From: Hyposmocoma kahamanoa
Taxonomy: Eukaryota; Arthropoda; Insecta; Lepidoptera; Cosmopterigidae
NCBI RefSeq assembly: GCF_003589595.1
Contig: NW_020654422.1
Span: forward strand, 3,006,449 to 3,070,448
Reading direction: 5' to 3'
Length of the DNA: 64,000 bases
Shown here one piece after another: positions 20,510-30,994 of this stretch. The translations under genes and the position numbers were made by a program. The notes beneath the pieces are model-generated. The model saw only the letters and a program-made list of their open reading frames with translations, did no database searches and had not been told where the DNA came from. The first letter of the stretch is position 1; each line of letters opens with the position of its first letter.

Positions 20510-21103
20510 TTAAAAAAATAAACAAGAACAAATAAGTTTTATCTGTTTGATGGTGTATCTTCTCCTCCCTTCCTTCCAAGTCCGCATGTACAGGAAAATA
20601 TTAATTTTTCTCCAAATATTTCTCATAACGTCAATGTGGTTCCACATGAAAAATAAATATAAAAAATTAATTAACCTAGTAGAAACAAACACATTAAATT
20701 CCCTCATATAGAACTTTTTCATCCTATTCACATGGAGTAGATCCTGCCTACCCAATCTATTCCTATTTACACCCACTTTTCTTATAATATAATTAACCCT
20801 ACTTAATCGACCTACTACTCTATATGGCCCTTTAAATAATCTAGCTAATTTCATACTCCTATTAGAAATTCTCCTAGGACAATATAACATTATCAAGTCC
20901 CCTGGCTGATACACAACCATTTTTGCCTTCTTATCATAATTTCGCTTCTGTTTTATCTGCGCCCTCACTATTCGTTCCTTAACTACAACAATCAACGCTG
21001 CTTGTTTTGCAATTTTATCTTGCAGGTTCTCCGCAACATTGACACAATTAATCCCTAATTCCATATCTGACGCACATAAGGATTCTCTACCGAACAATAC
21101 CAT
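20510..21103 (-). pseudogene. gypsy-type integrase C-terminal region (fragment)
   Basis: The minus-strand frame (197 codons) opens with MVLFGRESLCASDMELG, equivalent to the FGRE..PSD motif that follows the catalytic core in Ty3/gypsy integrases. A basic helical stretch follows, then YQPGDLIMLYCPRR and LARLFKGPYRVVGRLSRVNY. These match the C-terminal SH3-like 'GPD' region (V.L....G..FGPY.V). The last ~60 residues are AT-biased and hydrophobic with no family resemblance. The zinc-binding and DDE core domains are absent because of the internal deletion. Nothing functional is expected. The next neighbours are the two LTRs. Confidence 0.8.
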
Positions 21104-21107
21104 TTGA

Positions 21108-21355
21108 AATAGAGGGCTGTAGCTCTAATGCAGTGCGAGAGGTACTTTTAATAACATAAACCGGGATTAACTTCAAACATTTTGGTTTATTTTACGTTTT
21201 TCACATATTTTATACTTTGGGTTACAAATCAATCTTAATTAATTAATATTAATGTCAAGATCTTCCCTTATTTTCTTAACGTTCCAAATACAAAAACTAG
21301 CTCATTACCTATGTTCAGCCAGCAATTCTACTCATAGAGTAGAGCCTAGTCTACA
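21108..21355 (-). repeat. 5' LTR
   Basis: Matches the left LTR, ending on the plus strand at TCTACA (21355). Its inner side shares AATAGAGGGC with the outer flank of the left LTR. The LTR therefore extends at least that far beyond the TACA at 21118. Confidence 0.75.
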
Positions 21356-21500
21356 GTATGTTACGCGATAATTCCGGCGAACATTGTGAACCGATTTTGA
21401 TGTTTCTTTTTTTTGTTGGAAAGAAGATATCTCAGATGTGATCCCATTCCACCAAAATATTCCACCTCTAAGAGTGGCAAACTAGGGGATGACTTTTGTT
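21356..21500 (+). mobile_element. MITE family D, copy 3, right part
   Basis: GTATGTTACGCGATAATTCC, GTGAACCGATTTTGATG and CACCTCTAAGAGTGGCAAAC follow the family order. The 3' end is lost after about 21500. Confidence 0.6.
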
Positions 21501-21718
21501 TTTTATCCCGCAAACGTAATTTGTATGAAAATAGAATATTCGCGTCTAGTTGCTGGTTGCTTATATCCGTCTTGTATCCAACATAAGACACAAGTTTTCC
21601 CGGCACCTAAGAAATTAAACCAATGTTGAAGGTACGCAGCAAATTCTTCTACACGTTCCGTGCAATTGCTACTACTACATTGTTGGAAATTAAATTACTT
21701 AGACAAGCCGATGGAAGT
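21501..21718. other. Stretch with weak similarity to the 45-47 kb inverted-repeat arms
   Basis: ACTTAGACAAGCCGATGGAA (21699-21718) resembles TTCTTAGGCAAGCCGATAGG in the arms at 45.67 kb and 47.25 kb, as does the sequence just before it. Confidence 0.35.
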
Positions 21719-21855
21719 CGTGTTTTCACCAAAGCTTTCTACCGAGTTTTTTTTATTACCTACTAATTTAATTTTATTTTATCGTATTGGCCCCGTGTTT
21801 TCACCAAAGCTTTCTACCGAGTTTTTTTTATTACCTACTAATTTAATTTTACTTT
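21719..21855. repeat. Tandem duplication, ~74-bp period, two units
   Basis: CGTGTTTTCACCAAAGCTTT and the following CTACCGAG...TTACCTACTAATTTAATTTT occur twice in direct order, starting near 21719 and 21793. Match is near perfect, indicating a recent duplication. Confidence 0.8.
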
Positions 21856-23018
21856 TTCTTACATATTTTGTGCTGTAACTTTTTACGCGCAAGAAATAAA
21901 CACAAAGTGACAACTTTTCTGGCGTTTGAAGTTTCTACGAACAAAATTGGTAAAAAACTTTTTATGGTTCTATAAGAGAGCTATAAAATTTCACATAAAT
22001 ATAAATTTTTTCTTGCACTTCGATTATTTTTTGGACTTTCATGTGATAACTTTTAAAGTTTGATCACATGTAACTTTATTATACCAAAGGTACGAATTGT
22101 AATCAATTCTACTGCTGTAGCGACGGCATTGTGAAAAAGGAACACAAAACATGCCTAATAAACGCAAATTCGGAAATAATGTCGAACTATTTTTCCGCAT
22201 TAAATTAAGCACGGTGCTTGCGCGGCCCCGTATTGGCTAACTGAGATCAACATAAGCGTTTTTTACACCTCCTGTTTGGCAAACAGTGTTGGCGAAGTCT
22301 GAGGTTTGTTCGGTTTTTCGACACAAGATTCTCACGATCGTTTTAGCCAATGTGAGGTGTAAAGTAAGAAAATTCCGTATAAGTCAGGTAAAATTGTATC
22401 TACATTGTCGTGAAGGGAAACTTTTGTAAAAAGGTACAAATATGGAATAGTTTTAAATGATTTATGCACAAATAAGTACTTGGACTAAGTATAATTAATT
22501 TTGCGTGTGGATACGGTGAGTGTGGTTTGTGTGAACAAAGTGAGTGATAATGGTAACGCCACAAGAAATCGCGATGAAGGTAGTCGTCGACAGCATAAGA
22601 GGGTAGACAGATATGTCTGTTCTCTGTCTGTGCTCTTAAAGCTGTCTTCTGCCGCCGTCCAGTCAACCCGTGACCAAGGAGCGTGCAAGCGTTCCGAAAT
22701 ATCGGGAAAATAAAAAGAAGTCATACCGTGGTAAGAAACCTGGAATTAGTGATAATCAATTAGTGAAAAACCGCGAGTCTTAAAATCTATATGATTAATT
22801 TGGTACATTGCATTATGAAAAAACTTTTTGTTAAATTTGACAATCTTCTACAATCCCGATTGTTTTCTTCTGATACAATAAAAATATTCTTACAAGAAAC
22901 TGTGTCATTACATCACAACATTAAAAATTGGTAATAATATACTATTCATTTTTGCGGACAACTCACGCTTGACCAAAAAAATTACTATATTAAAATTGTT
23001 TTCATAAAGAAAGATCTA
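21856..23018. other. Stretch with no recognised gene
   Basis: Short open frames between 22400 and 22724 on both strands are mutual shadows and unrecognised. The ATTTCACATAAATA / GACTTTCATGTGATAA motif pair near 21990-22050 has counterparts near 40770-40830 and 49540-49580, hinting at a further old repeat family. Confidence 0.35.
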
Positions 23019-23200
23019 AGAGTGGTTACACACGGCGACTTGTAAGTGTAGCGATGCAATCGCCTGTTTGTATCGATGTAGTCACGCGCTTGCATCGCGT
23101 TTGCATCGCTGGCTAAAATCGCGCGTGTGTGCAAAGATAGACGATTAGCGACTGCATCGCATTTGCATCACTGCTAAAAGTTGCTGTGTGTAACCGCTCT
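23019..23200. mobile_element. 182-bp MITE with ~22-bp terminal inverted repeats
   Basis: The left end AGAGTGGTTACACACGGCGA faces TTGCTGTGTGTAACCGCTCT at the right. The interior repeats the word TTTGCATCGC and near variants. CpG-rich and non-coding. The precise edges make this one of the cleaner MITEs here. Confidence 0.8.
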
Positions 23201-23990
23201 AATGGTTTCTAACACAGTTTCCTCATACTGTCCTAGTTTAAAAAAACACACACTTTATATCTATGTATGTTATATTTATTCGCTTCAAAAATTTCCTAAA
23301 CTGTATCAATAAATTGTACGAAACATAGAACACTTATTTACGCTCTAGGGATTATAAATGAACACTAGAATTTTTGAACTCCAGTGGTCAATTCGTTATT
23401 ACACGCTGCGATAAAATTGCCTTCGGAGTGACAACGATTCAATGTCTCAACGACATCTTTATCTCAAAGCTAACACTACACTATTTCATTTGTGAAATGC
23501 CGCCTCCCTCTGGTTAGCTATCTTAGGGACTCATACAAGGTTGTCAACGTATAAACGGCGTGAGGCAATCATGATTTACCACATTCGTCACATTAACCTA
23601 TACATCCTCAAATGGCTTTGGTTGATTCCGCGTGACAATGAAAAGGGTGAATCATTCACTTTGGAAAAAATATATTGTGGCATTGAGGATATACACGCAT
23701 TACTATATGGTATGAAAATACGATTCCTAAAAGTTTTCACGATAGAAAAAAACACAAACTTACCTCCAAATTTTACAAGAAAACCGCTGTATTCAATAGA
23801 TATTTTACGTATACCAATGATTTTTTTTTACATCAACTGATCTAATTAGAACACGTATACTATACGATATACATGTTTCAAATGGCATTAACTTCGTTTG
23901 TGAAAAAATATTCTGAAATAAAGCAGTGTCCCTCGCCGCTCGATCCAAGCAATATTAAACTTTTTTTCCTTTACCTGTTTACATTTGGTT
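23201..23990. other. Stretch with an unrecognised 99-codon frame
   Basis: The plus frame 23541-23840 (ending ...NFTRKPLYSIDILRIPMIFF) has a start-to-stop layout and a hydrophobic KWLWLIP segment near residue 25. No family can be named. Composition is close to the flanks, so chance is likely. Confidence 0.25.
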
Positions 23991-24073
23991 GTTGTCGTAG
24001 CCACTCGGCCGTAGACGCAGCCATTCGGGAGTAGACGCGGCCGTTCAGACGTCACCGCGGACGTTCGGGCGTC
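23991..24073. repeat. 20-bp GC-rich minisatellite, four diverged units
   Basis: Units start at 23991, 24011, 24031 and 24051 (for example GTAGACGCGGCCGTTCAGAC). They are followed by the first bases of a fifth. The period of 20 does not preserve a reading frame, so this is not a protein repeat. Confidence 0.75.
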
Positions 24074-24760
24074 TTATTTCATGGACTCAACGCTTTTTCT
24101 AACTGGCTTAATGCAATTCCGTAGCTATAACAGTGGTAACTCCCTTCAATGGCATTAGGCAAAACGTATTACTTTTGGTTTAGCATTTTGAATCTAGAGT
24201 TGTAGTTCATGTCAAGGAGTTATATTCATTTATAAAAAAGTAGTAACACGAAGATTAGTGAACAATGTTTGCCTTTGCTGATTTCGAAAATGAATGTTCA
24301 TTCATGCAATCGCGAGTCCATTACGACGAAAATTTTGTATACGGGGGTTACAGATTGGAGGGACAATATGACTAAAGGATGTTAGTCTTTAGTCCCAGGA
24401 TCCATATTTCTTTTATTAAAACCAACAACAAACCACTCCTTAAAAAAACCTTTTGATAAAAATATAGAACAGTTAAGACGTAATACTTATTTTCCCCGAC
24501 TAGCCTTTTAAAAATCGATTGCCCTCTATAAGCATCTTCTTCGTTTACACTTATACAGTTTGTTTTGAGATTCGATATAAATTGGTATCATTTCAAGTAT
24601 TTGAAGATGGTGTATTCAACGCTAGAAGGGACTAAACCATCTTTATTTCAGTTTGAGGACAGAAAAACAAAATGAGAATAAAATTCTGACTGCAGAAAAG
24701 CTGTAAGAATTTCCCTGATAAGTCAATTTGTATGCAATAATAAATTTTATATTTTTTTTT
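24074..24760. other. Stretch with nothing recognised
   Basis: AT-rich; no supported feature. Confidence 0.35.
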
Positions 24761-24811
24761 GCTGAGTTTTTTTTCTGAGTGTTCGATCTTTGTATTAATA
24801 ATTATAACAAA
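24761..24811 (+). mobile_element. SINE SD tail fragment
   Basis: CTGAGTGTTCGATCTTTGTA followed by TTAATAATTA is identical to the tail of the SD copy about 370 bp downstream (ending near 25170). Confidence 0.55.
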
Positions 24812-24946
24812 CTAGTGGAGTAATTTCACAAAAAAAAAAATTGAGTAAAAATTCAATAAAAGTTTAATTAATACAGTGAATAGCGACATCTCTCGCCAGG
24901 ACTGGTAGCTGTAACGGTACTAACTGGGTGATAAATCTGCAATAGA

Positions 24947-25172
24947 TTTGTCATAGATGGCGCTACGACTAAAAAGTCGTTGAAAGACCAAGTACAAAGA
25001 CACGACGCAAGGACATAGAAAAATTCGTGAGGTCCCTTGGTTCGTTCCGTGGTTTAGTTGGTATAGCGTCTGGCACGGTATGCAAGAAGAAGTCGGTTCG
25101 AATCCGACCGGATTGAAGGAATTTTTTTTGAGTGTTTTTTCTGAGTGTTCGATCTTTGTATTAATAATTACA
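24947..25172 (+). mobile_element. tRNA-derived SINE (family SD), copy 3, best preserved
   Basis: A box TGGTTTAGTTGG (25050-25061) and B box GGTTCGAATCC (25095-25105) are both good matches to pol III consensus at tRNA spacing. A 5' extension with ATGGCGCTACGACTAAAAAG precedes the head, and the tail is TTCGATCTTTGTATTAA. Confidence 0.75.
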
Positions 25173-25340
25173 ATAATACATGTTCACTGAAAAAAAATAT
25201 AAAATGGAATTAAATTAAATTTACACTTAAATAAACAGCTCTTAAAGATAAGTTAACATCCTTTCTAATTTTGAAGTATAATTTTAAGTAACAAAAATAT
25301 AGCTACGTTAGAGTTTATAGTGATTAAGTGTTATACTTAC

Positions 25341-25562
25341 GACGAACCTTTGTGGTCGAGTGGCTTGCATACTGATTTTCATAGTGTCGCCATCTCTGAA
25401 ATCCCGGTTTTGATTCCTGGTTGGGTCAATGTAAAAAAAGTAACATTTCCGTATTGTCTCGGGTCTGGGTGTTTGTGTTACACACAAAACATGTGCTTTA
25501 GTTACTTGCTTTGAGATCGGCGCGACGTATGTGATCACAGACCACATAAATATTAGTATGTC
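25341..25562 (+). mobile_element. tRNA-derived SINE (family SC), copy 2
   Basis: A box TGGTCGAGTGG (25353-25363) and a weaker B box GGTTTTGATTCC (25406-25417). The body CTCGGGTCTGGGTGTTTGTG is shared with copy 1. Confidence 0.75.
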
Positions 25563-25777
25563 ATGTTTTTTAATATTTATTTTAGTAGCGTGCCTTGAAA
25601 ACTTTTCTTAACAAAATTATTTATTCAACAATGCGTTTCAGAGAAGATTACCTGCCTAGGTGATTTACTAATGCCATGTATTTAGTGTTTTTAATTTTCC
25701 AATTTACTTGTTGGTGTCCCTTGTAAAACAAATCTCTAAACACTACATCCTATTTCGTACATTCTCGAAGTAGTTTA

Positions 25778-26066
25778 TTTTTTATTATAATCTCAAGTGA
25801 AGTTCGTCCCGAATAAGTAGTCATGCACCTGATGGTAAGCTACATGCCTGTCCATAACAGTTAGTACCACTCAGAGCTTTAAATCGCAAAAATCTGAGCG
25901 GCACTGCCACAGCGCCGGACACCTTGAGACATAAGGTGACAAGTCCTTACCCTTCAAAACCGGAACACAGTGATGCTGACGTTACTGCTTAACAACAGAA
26001 ATAGGTAAGGTGGGCAGCACTACCCTGGACGAACTCTTTCACAAGGAGCTTTAATGTTACTAAAAC
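25778..26066 (-). repeat. Repeat A, copy 3
   Basis: All segments are present in reverse order (tail at left with AATAAGTAGTCATGCACCTG, head at right with GGACGAACTCTTTCACAAGG). Confidence 0.8.
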
Positions 26067-26283
26067 TTTTATTATTAAAATATACTTAAATAATAATTGC
26101 CATGGAAATTAGGTAGTGAACACTAGTCCGAAAATGATCGGGTTATATCTTTTCGGAAAATCCACGTAAGGCGTGCCAAGCACTATGGTAGATTTTACCA
26201 CTCAATGATTATTAGAATTATACTGTTTTTGCTATTTCGTAATATTGGAGTAATAAAGCTTCATCTGTGAAATAACAATTTTT

Positions 26284-26475
26284 ACGGTTACTATGCTGGA
26301 CTGCCACGCAGGGGTTCGATTCCCGGGCCGGGAGAAATATTTATATGGCCTATATTTATTTCTCCCGTGAGTTTGGATGTAATTTGTTTTTGTCTATATG
26401 TGTGTTTATGGCACACGCGATACAGGGTTTCCCTAGTGCGGGGCTATGAGTGTGTGCGTTGTTATTATTATTATG
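26284..26475 (+). mobile_element. tRNA-derived SINE (family SB), copy 2, 5'-truncated
   Basis: It starts inside the A box (ACGGTTACTATGCTGG) and keeps the B box GGTTCGATTCC (26313-26323). The body GGTTTCCCTAGTGCGGGGCT follows, with a TTATTATTATTATG tail. Confidence 0.75.
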
Positions 26476-26927
26476 CTTAAATAGAACAACAGCTGGAGCA
26501 GGTGGGGGAAGAGGGACTTGAAGCCTGAACTCATAATCTGAGGATCACTACAGTCTCTCAATCGGTACAACAGACAAACAAATTAGTTTCAACAATTTTA
26601 AAGAGATGTCGCTATGCTCCACATCCGGCGAAAAAACAAATTTGATATTTATGAAATGTTGAGAACACGGGGTATTCATAACCTTTGTAACAAATACGAT
26701 AACTGTTCCGCTTATACCATCTTTTGGGGGAAAAGAAATGTTAGCATAATTTACACATTTTCGGCAAATACATTGTTGAATATTGAATTTAGCGTAATTA
26801 TTGTTAAGGCGACAAATAAAGGTAAACTTGCCTGTTGTGTTCTTAAAAATTTTTATAACATTTTATCTGTTTTTTCTAGTGCTCAAAACATTTAACTCAA
26901 ATAAATTGTAACTTTTTAGTAGCATTT
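26476..26927. other. Stretch with an unrecognised 93-codon frame
   Basis: The plus frame 26614-26895 is AT-typical and matches no family. Confidence 0.3.
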
Positions 26928-27410
26928 CGTAGCAGTAGAGCTCCTTGTGAAAGAATTCATCCGGGGTAGTACTGCCACCTTAGCTATTTTTGCTGCCAAA
27001 CAGTACTATTGTGTTCAATAGCATTTAGGTTTGTTTGAAAAGAGCAATCCTTAGAGTTTCTTGCTTGTCCTTTTCAGGGAAGTCAGCGTAGTGAACGAGC
27101 AGTAGCTTAAATGTGACGTTTTCAAGTGTGAATTTATTTTACCTATGGAATAAATAATTCTTTGACTTTGACTTTGACCGGTTTTTGAAAGGTAAGGATG
27201 CTGGTGAAATTTCAGGCACATGGGACTTATCAACTTATGTCTCAGGGTGACGGGCGCAGTGGCAGTGCCCCTCAGATCTTTGCGATTTAAAGCTATGAGT
27301 GGCACTCCAACTGTTGCACCTCGCACCAAAAGGCACCTGTCTAAATAGGCGTGTAGCTTACCATCAGGCGCACGACTTGTTCGTCTTGTCACTTAATATT
27401 ATAAAAAAAA
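26928..27410 (+). repeat. Repeat A, copy 4, split by a LINE tail
   Basis: The repeat breaks at about 27032 and resumes at 27180 (GGTTTTTGAAAGGTAAGGAT). Head and tail halves are otherwise collinear with other copies, ending in ATTATAAAAAAAA. Confidence 0.8.
27033..27179 (+). mobile_element. Short 5'-truncated copy of the 17.6-kb LINE family
   Basis: AAAGAGCAATCCTTAGAGTT, CTTTTCAGGGAAGTC and CCTATGGAATAAATAATTC match the 3' region of the LINE at 19261-19430. The copy ends in TTTGACTTTGACTTTGAC. GGTTT occurs on both sides (27028-27032 and 27180-27184), a likely target-site duplication. Confidence 0.8.
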
Positions 27411-27423
27411 CGTTTTTATAAAA

Positions 27424-27718
27424 AAACCAATCTCAACAGTTTGTGGAATTACGTTTATTTGTAATAAAATTAAGTTTTATTGAAATCGGTTACCGGAAAA
27501 TGCGTGAAACCGTTTTCGTCCCCTAGTTTGCCACCCTTAGAGGTGGAATATATTCTTCAATTTTAAATAGGACTAGGTGCTAAGGAGGAATGAGGTATAC
27601 ATCCTTTTTTCAACAAAAAATAATCATCACATTCGGTTCACAAAAGTTATCACATAACATAACATATACAGAAAAAACAAACGAATTGAGAACCCTCTCC
27701 TTTTTTGAAGTCGATTAA
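27424..27718 (-). mobile_element. MITE family D, copy 4
   Basis: Reverse-orientation copy with ACCAATCTCAACAG at one end and TTTTTTGAAGTCGATTAA at the other. The internal ATTGAAATCGGTTACCGGAA and CCTAGTTTGCCACCCTTAGA are clear. Confidence 0.65.
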
Positions 27719-28540
27719 TAAAGTGTGTTCCTCTTACCTCACTTGATTAAATAAAATTTGACATATACATAACGTGTTTTATGTAGTTCGTGTTATTTTT
27801 ATGAAAGCATTAAGGGATACAAATTATTAGTTTACAGATAATTAGTGGGATTGATATTATCAGTCAACCTTTTTATTGCGTGATAATAAAGTCCGATCAA
27901 ATCAACTGAAATGATTTAAAGCGCAAGTTAAACTTGAAACTAGGGAACTTATAGCGTGATCCTTATGCTGTTACGTAAATTTTCACTTTAATTAGTTGTT
28001 ATTTATTATTAGTACATATTTAGTAAGTCTCTACTACCAAAATACGGACTTGTTTAAATACTATTAGTCTGAATTTTTTTTTCATTTAATTTTATTTCAC
28101 TCATTCAATTTCATTTCATTGAATGTGCTAAACTTGCGCTGGAAATGGATACAGTTTTTTTGGATCTTACATCAAAGTTGTTCTATTGAGCATAATAATA
28201 ATATTATGTCATAGACAATAGACATTTTATATCTGACTGAATGTGAGTAAATTTAAGACTTCATATTAACTAGTGATATATATAAATATGATAGTGCGTA
28301 GGTTCAGTCGATGTACGGCACAGACGTAAAGCATACTGTACTTCGCTGTACATATATGCAGTTTATGCAGGAAGTATACCCAAAGATCACTAAATATAAT
28401 ACGTGTACATACAGTACAACAACGCGTTAAGGGTTCTATTGTTCTGTCGCGACACTGCGCACTGCGGGCGTCCGCAATGTTCGCGGATGCGAACGATGTT
28501 GAAGGTTTCGGCGTGGCGTTGCGCTAGCGCTGCCGCGTCT
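27719..28540. other. Stretch with no gene; CpG-rich patch at 28430-28530
   Basis: Mostly AT-rich. The patch has CGCGACACTGCGCACTGCGG and GCGTGGCGTTGCGCTAGCGC, with open frames on both strands but no recognised product. It may belong to a CpG-rich MITE. Confidence 0.35.
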
Positions 28541-28757
28541 ATAATAATAATAATAACAATGCACCCACTCACAGCCACGCACTAGGAATTACCTGTATCG
28601 CGAGTGCCATGAACATTCACATAAACAACCACAAATTACACTCAAACTCATGAGAGATATAAATCTAGGCCATACGAATATTTCTACCGGCCCGGGTATC
28701 GAACCCGGGACCTCAGCGTGGCAGTCCAGTATGGTAACCGTTCGGCCACGAAGGCAG
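28541..28757 (-). mobile_element. tRNA-derived SINE (family SB), copy 3
   Basis: Minus-strand copy with both boxes (TGGCCGAACGG near 28740-28750, GGTTCGATACC at the B-box position). The (TAA)n tail at the left end is near 28541-28556. Confidence 0.75.
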
Positions 28758-29559
28758 TACGATGCGTAAAGTACGCGCCAACTGTCACAGACTTCTGACA
28801 GTTGTTGCAAATAGATAGGACAGTGGCCTACTAAGGCACTGGTCCTCTCTTTATTTAACTAACATTTCTGGATCCATTGTTGTCGGAGGTAAATATATTT
28901 TATTTAATTTTTGTAATCTTCTCTTAACTTTTTTTGAAATCTAATTGAACTTAATGAAATACTATCGTTTACTAAGTCACCAATTCACCAAACACTGAAT
29001 AGTGATGCAATTTGTAATAAATCACATGACACAAGTAATTTTTTAAGTGACAAATTATTAGTTCTATTCTTTCATGCAAAGAATGTCTAAAGCTAAATGC
29101 AATTATTTATAAACCACACTATTTATACTGAAAATTGAAACTTTCTACGAAACTTAACTAAAAAACTTGTGAGAACGCAGGGACAGACGTCTAATGTTAC
29201 AATTTTTATCAAAACACGACTTTCTGATTCAGAGCTTTTTTCACTGAGATTACAGAATTAAAATGTATATATTCTGTAGCAATAGCAGATACATTGAGTA
29301 AAAGGAAAACGAACGCAAGAAATATAAAGAGAGACCGGATGGTGTACCAGGGGAATTGAAATACGGAAGATGTTTGTACCGTGATGTTGAACTCAATGCT
29401 ATACTCGTTATTATACGGGACTGTGAGAGAGTGTGTACCTAATAATTATTAAGTAAAATCTGAGTTCTTATAGAGGTGAAATTTGAAATTATTTGAATGA
29501 AAATAAACCCTGAATATAAACAATAATAAAGCTCTATTTTCTCAACAAAGGTATTCAAA
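28758..29559. other. Stretch with nothing recognised
   Basis: Only a short hairpin (CAACTGTCA...TGACAGTTG, 28779-28804) adjoining the SINE is notable. Confidence 0.35.
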
Positions 29560-29738
29560 AGCCGGATTTGTATTTATTTGACTTATCGTGTCGTGACGTG
29601 TCAGAGCGGTATTGGTTTTATACATATAGCACAAGCCGTCAGGTCAGATTGCGCACACTAATACAAATGTAACGAATCTAATCTCATCGTTCTGACGCGT
29701 GACGACACGACACGTCAGACAAACGTAAAACCGGGTTA
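29560..29738. mobile_element. 179-bp MITE with 48-bp terminal inverted repeats
   Basis: Left arm 29560-29607 (with ATCGTGTCGTGACGTGTCAG) is matched by right arm 29690-29737 (with CTGACGCGTGACGACACGAC). Some mismatches are present. CpG-rich, no coding sequence. Confidence 0.8.
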
Positions 29739-30387
29739 TACATTTTTGTGTAGATTAGTACTTAAACTAGGTTAAACTTGTATTTTATGTTACTATGTCT
29801 TTACCTCTGTAAGCAATAAACACTACATTTTTATTATTATAGTTATTACAACAACACATTTTTAGACCAAGAATGAAGTTAAACGCTTACTATAGTGATT
29901 TCTTGGTTCTTGTGTCGAGGGTGGGTGTGGTCCCTAATTAGAGAGCCGGTTATTACACTACTCTGCCAAGCCGCCCTAACTTATTCTGAACGTGAACGTC
30001 TAGAGCGTTGTACGTATTATTATCATGGCGCCATCGAAGCTTGTGTTTCGTATTGTTTCATATCGGTTTTTTTTTATTTCAAGTAAATCTTTAAAGCCCG
30101 TTTAATATTCATATAGTCTTTGTGATCTTTTTTTCATAAATGCCTTTGTACATGTCTACTATCAGGCATAACAAAACTTTTTTCTTTACTGCACGACATG
30201 GCGCTAAGATACGACTGCTCTCCGCATAGTCGCGCGTTAACTGAGCTCTCTAACGCCCTAAGTATTATTACACTTAGTTGAAGAGCGCTGCAGATTGGGT
30301 CAACCTTAGTCGCTATAATTAGGGACCCTTACCCCTTACTACCTTAATCTTAATACACTTTCCTAAGTTAAAATTAGAGTACCTTGT
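29739..30387. other. Stretch with no recognised gene
   Basis: Nothing supportable; a 63-codon plus frame near 29895-30086 is unrecognised. Confidence 0.3.
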
Positions 30388-30924
30388 AATTGGACATAGT
30401 TATGCAAACAAGAACCAACCCACACCTCGAGTGAAATTGAGTTATGTATTTAGGTAGAACCAGACCCCAGACACCAGACGTGCCCTTTACCCGCTCACAA
30501 AAGATCCTAGCAATATATCAAGCCAAAACGGAGAAAATAAAAGTCCTTCAGGGTACTAACACTAAATACCTAAGTAACTTTTTAATAGTTAAAAGAACCA
30601 TGCTGCTTAACTTCACATAATGTATTTTTTTAAATATGCTAAATGGATCCATGTCACATGTACTGAAGTACTGTAGATCTTTAGCGTTTTCATTACGAAA
30701 ACTAGAACATGGTTCTCGTTAACTAAATAAAAAGATGCATAATGTTTTCTATTTATTGCTACATAATATAATAGTTTCCCTATATCATTCTCAATGCTAC
30801 AAATAACTCGCGTTGTTTGTCTCAAATAACTTACCTATTTATTTCTTCACACTGTTTTTAGCAAAATCGAATTATCTAGTGACATTTTGTGGGTTGGTTC
30901 TAGTTTGCATAACTATGTCCAATT
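30388..30924. mobile_element. 537-bp element with 37-bp inverted ends
   Basis: AATTGGACATAGTTATGCAA at 30388 and the 17 bases that follow are inverted at 30888-30924 with a single mismatch. The inner 19 bases of the left end (30406-30424) also occur exactly at 20323-20341 inside the gypsy-like element. The interior is non-coding (a 70-codon AT-rich frame is not recognised). A long MITE is the simplest reading. Confidence 0.65.
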
Positions 30925-30994
30925 GAAAAGTGTAATAGCTAAATAATTATCTAAATAACATAAGTGCTAGTGTGTGTGTGGGTGCCTACGAATA

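Larger units (their letters stand above)
19548..21355 (-). mobile_element. Internally deleted gypsy-like LTR retrotransposon
   Basis: Two ~250-bp direct repeats (19548-19802 and 21108-21355) bracket a minus-strand integrase C-terminus and ~0.7 kb of non-coding sequence. On the minus strand the 3' LTR starts TGTAGAC and is directly preceded by the purine tract GAGGAAGAGGGA (19803-19814), fixing that boundary. On the right, the 5' LTR joins straight to integrase-coding sequence, so the primer site, gag, protease, RT and most of integrase were deleted. The element lies in a MITE D copy, with GTA at both junctions as the possible remnant of a short target duplication. It is not autonomous. Confidence 0.75.

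Noticed and set aside
23541..23840. Chemoreceptor N-terminal exon
   Set aside because: A hydrophobic LKWLWLIP-like segment gave a passing resemblance only; no further motifs or neighbouring exons.
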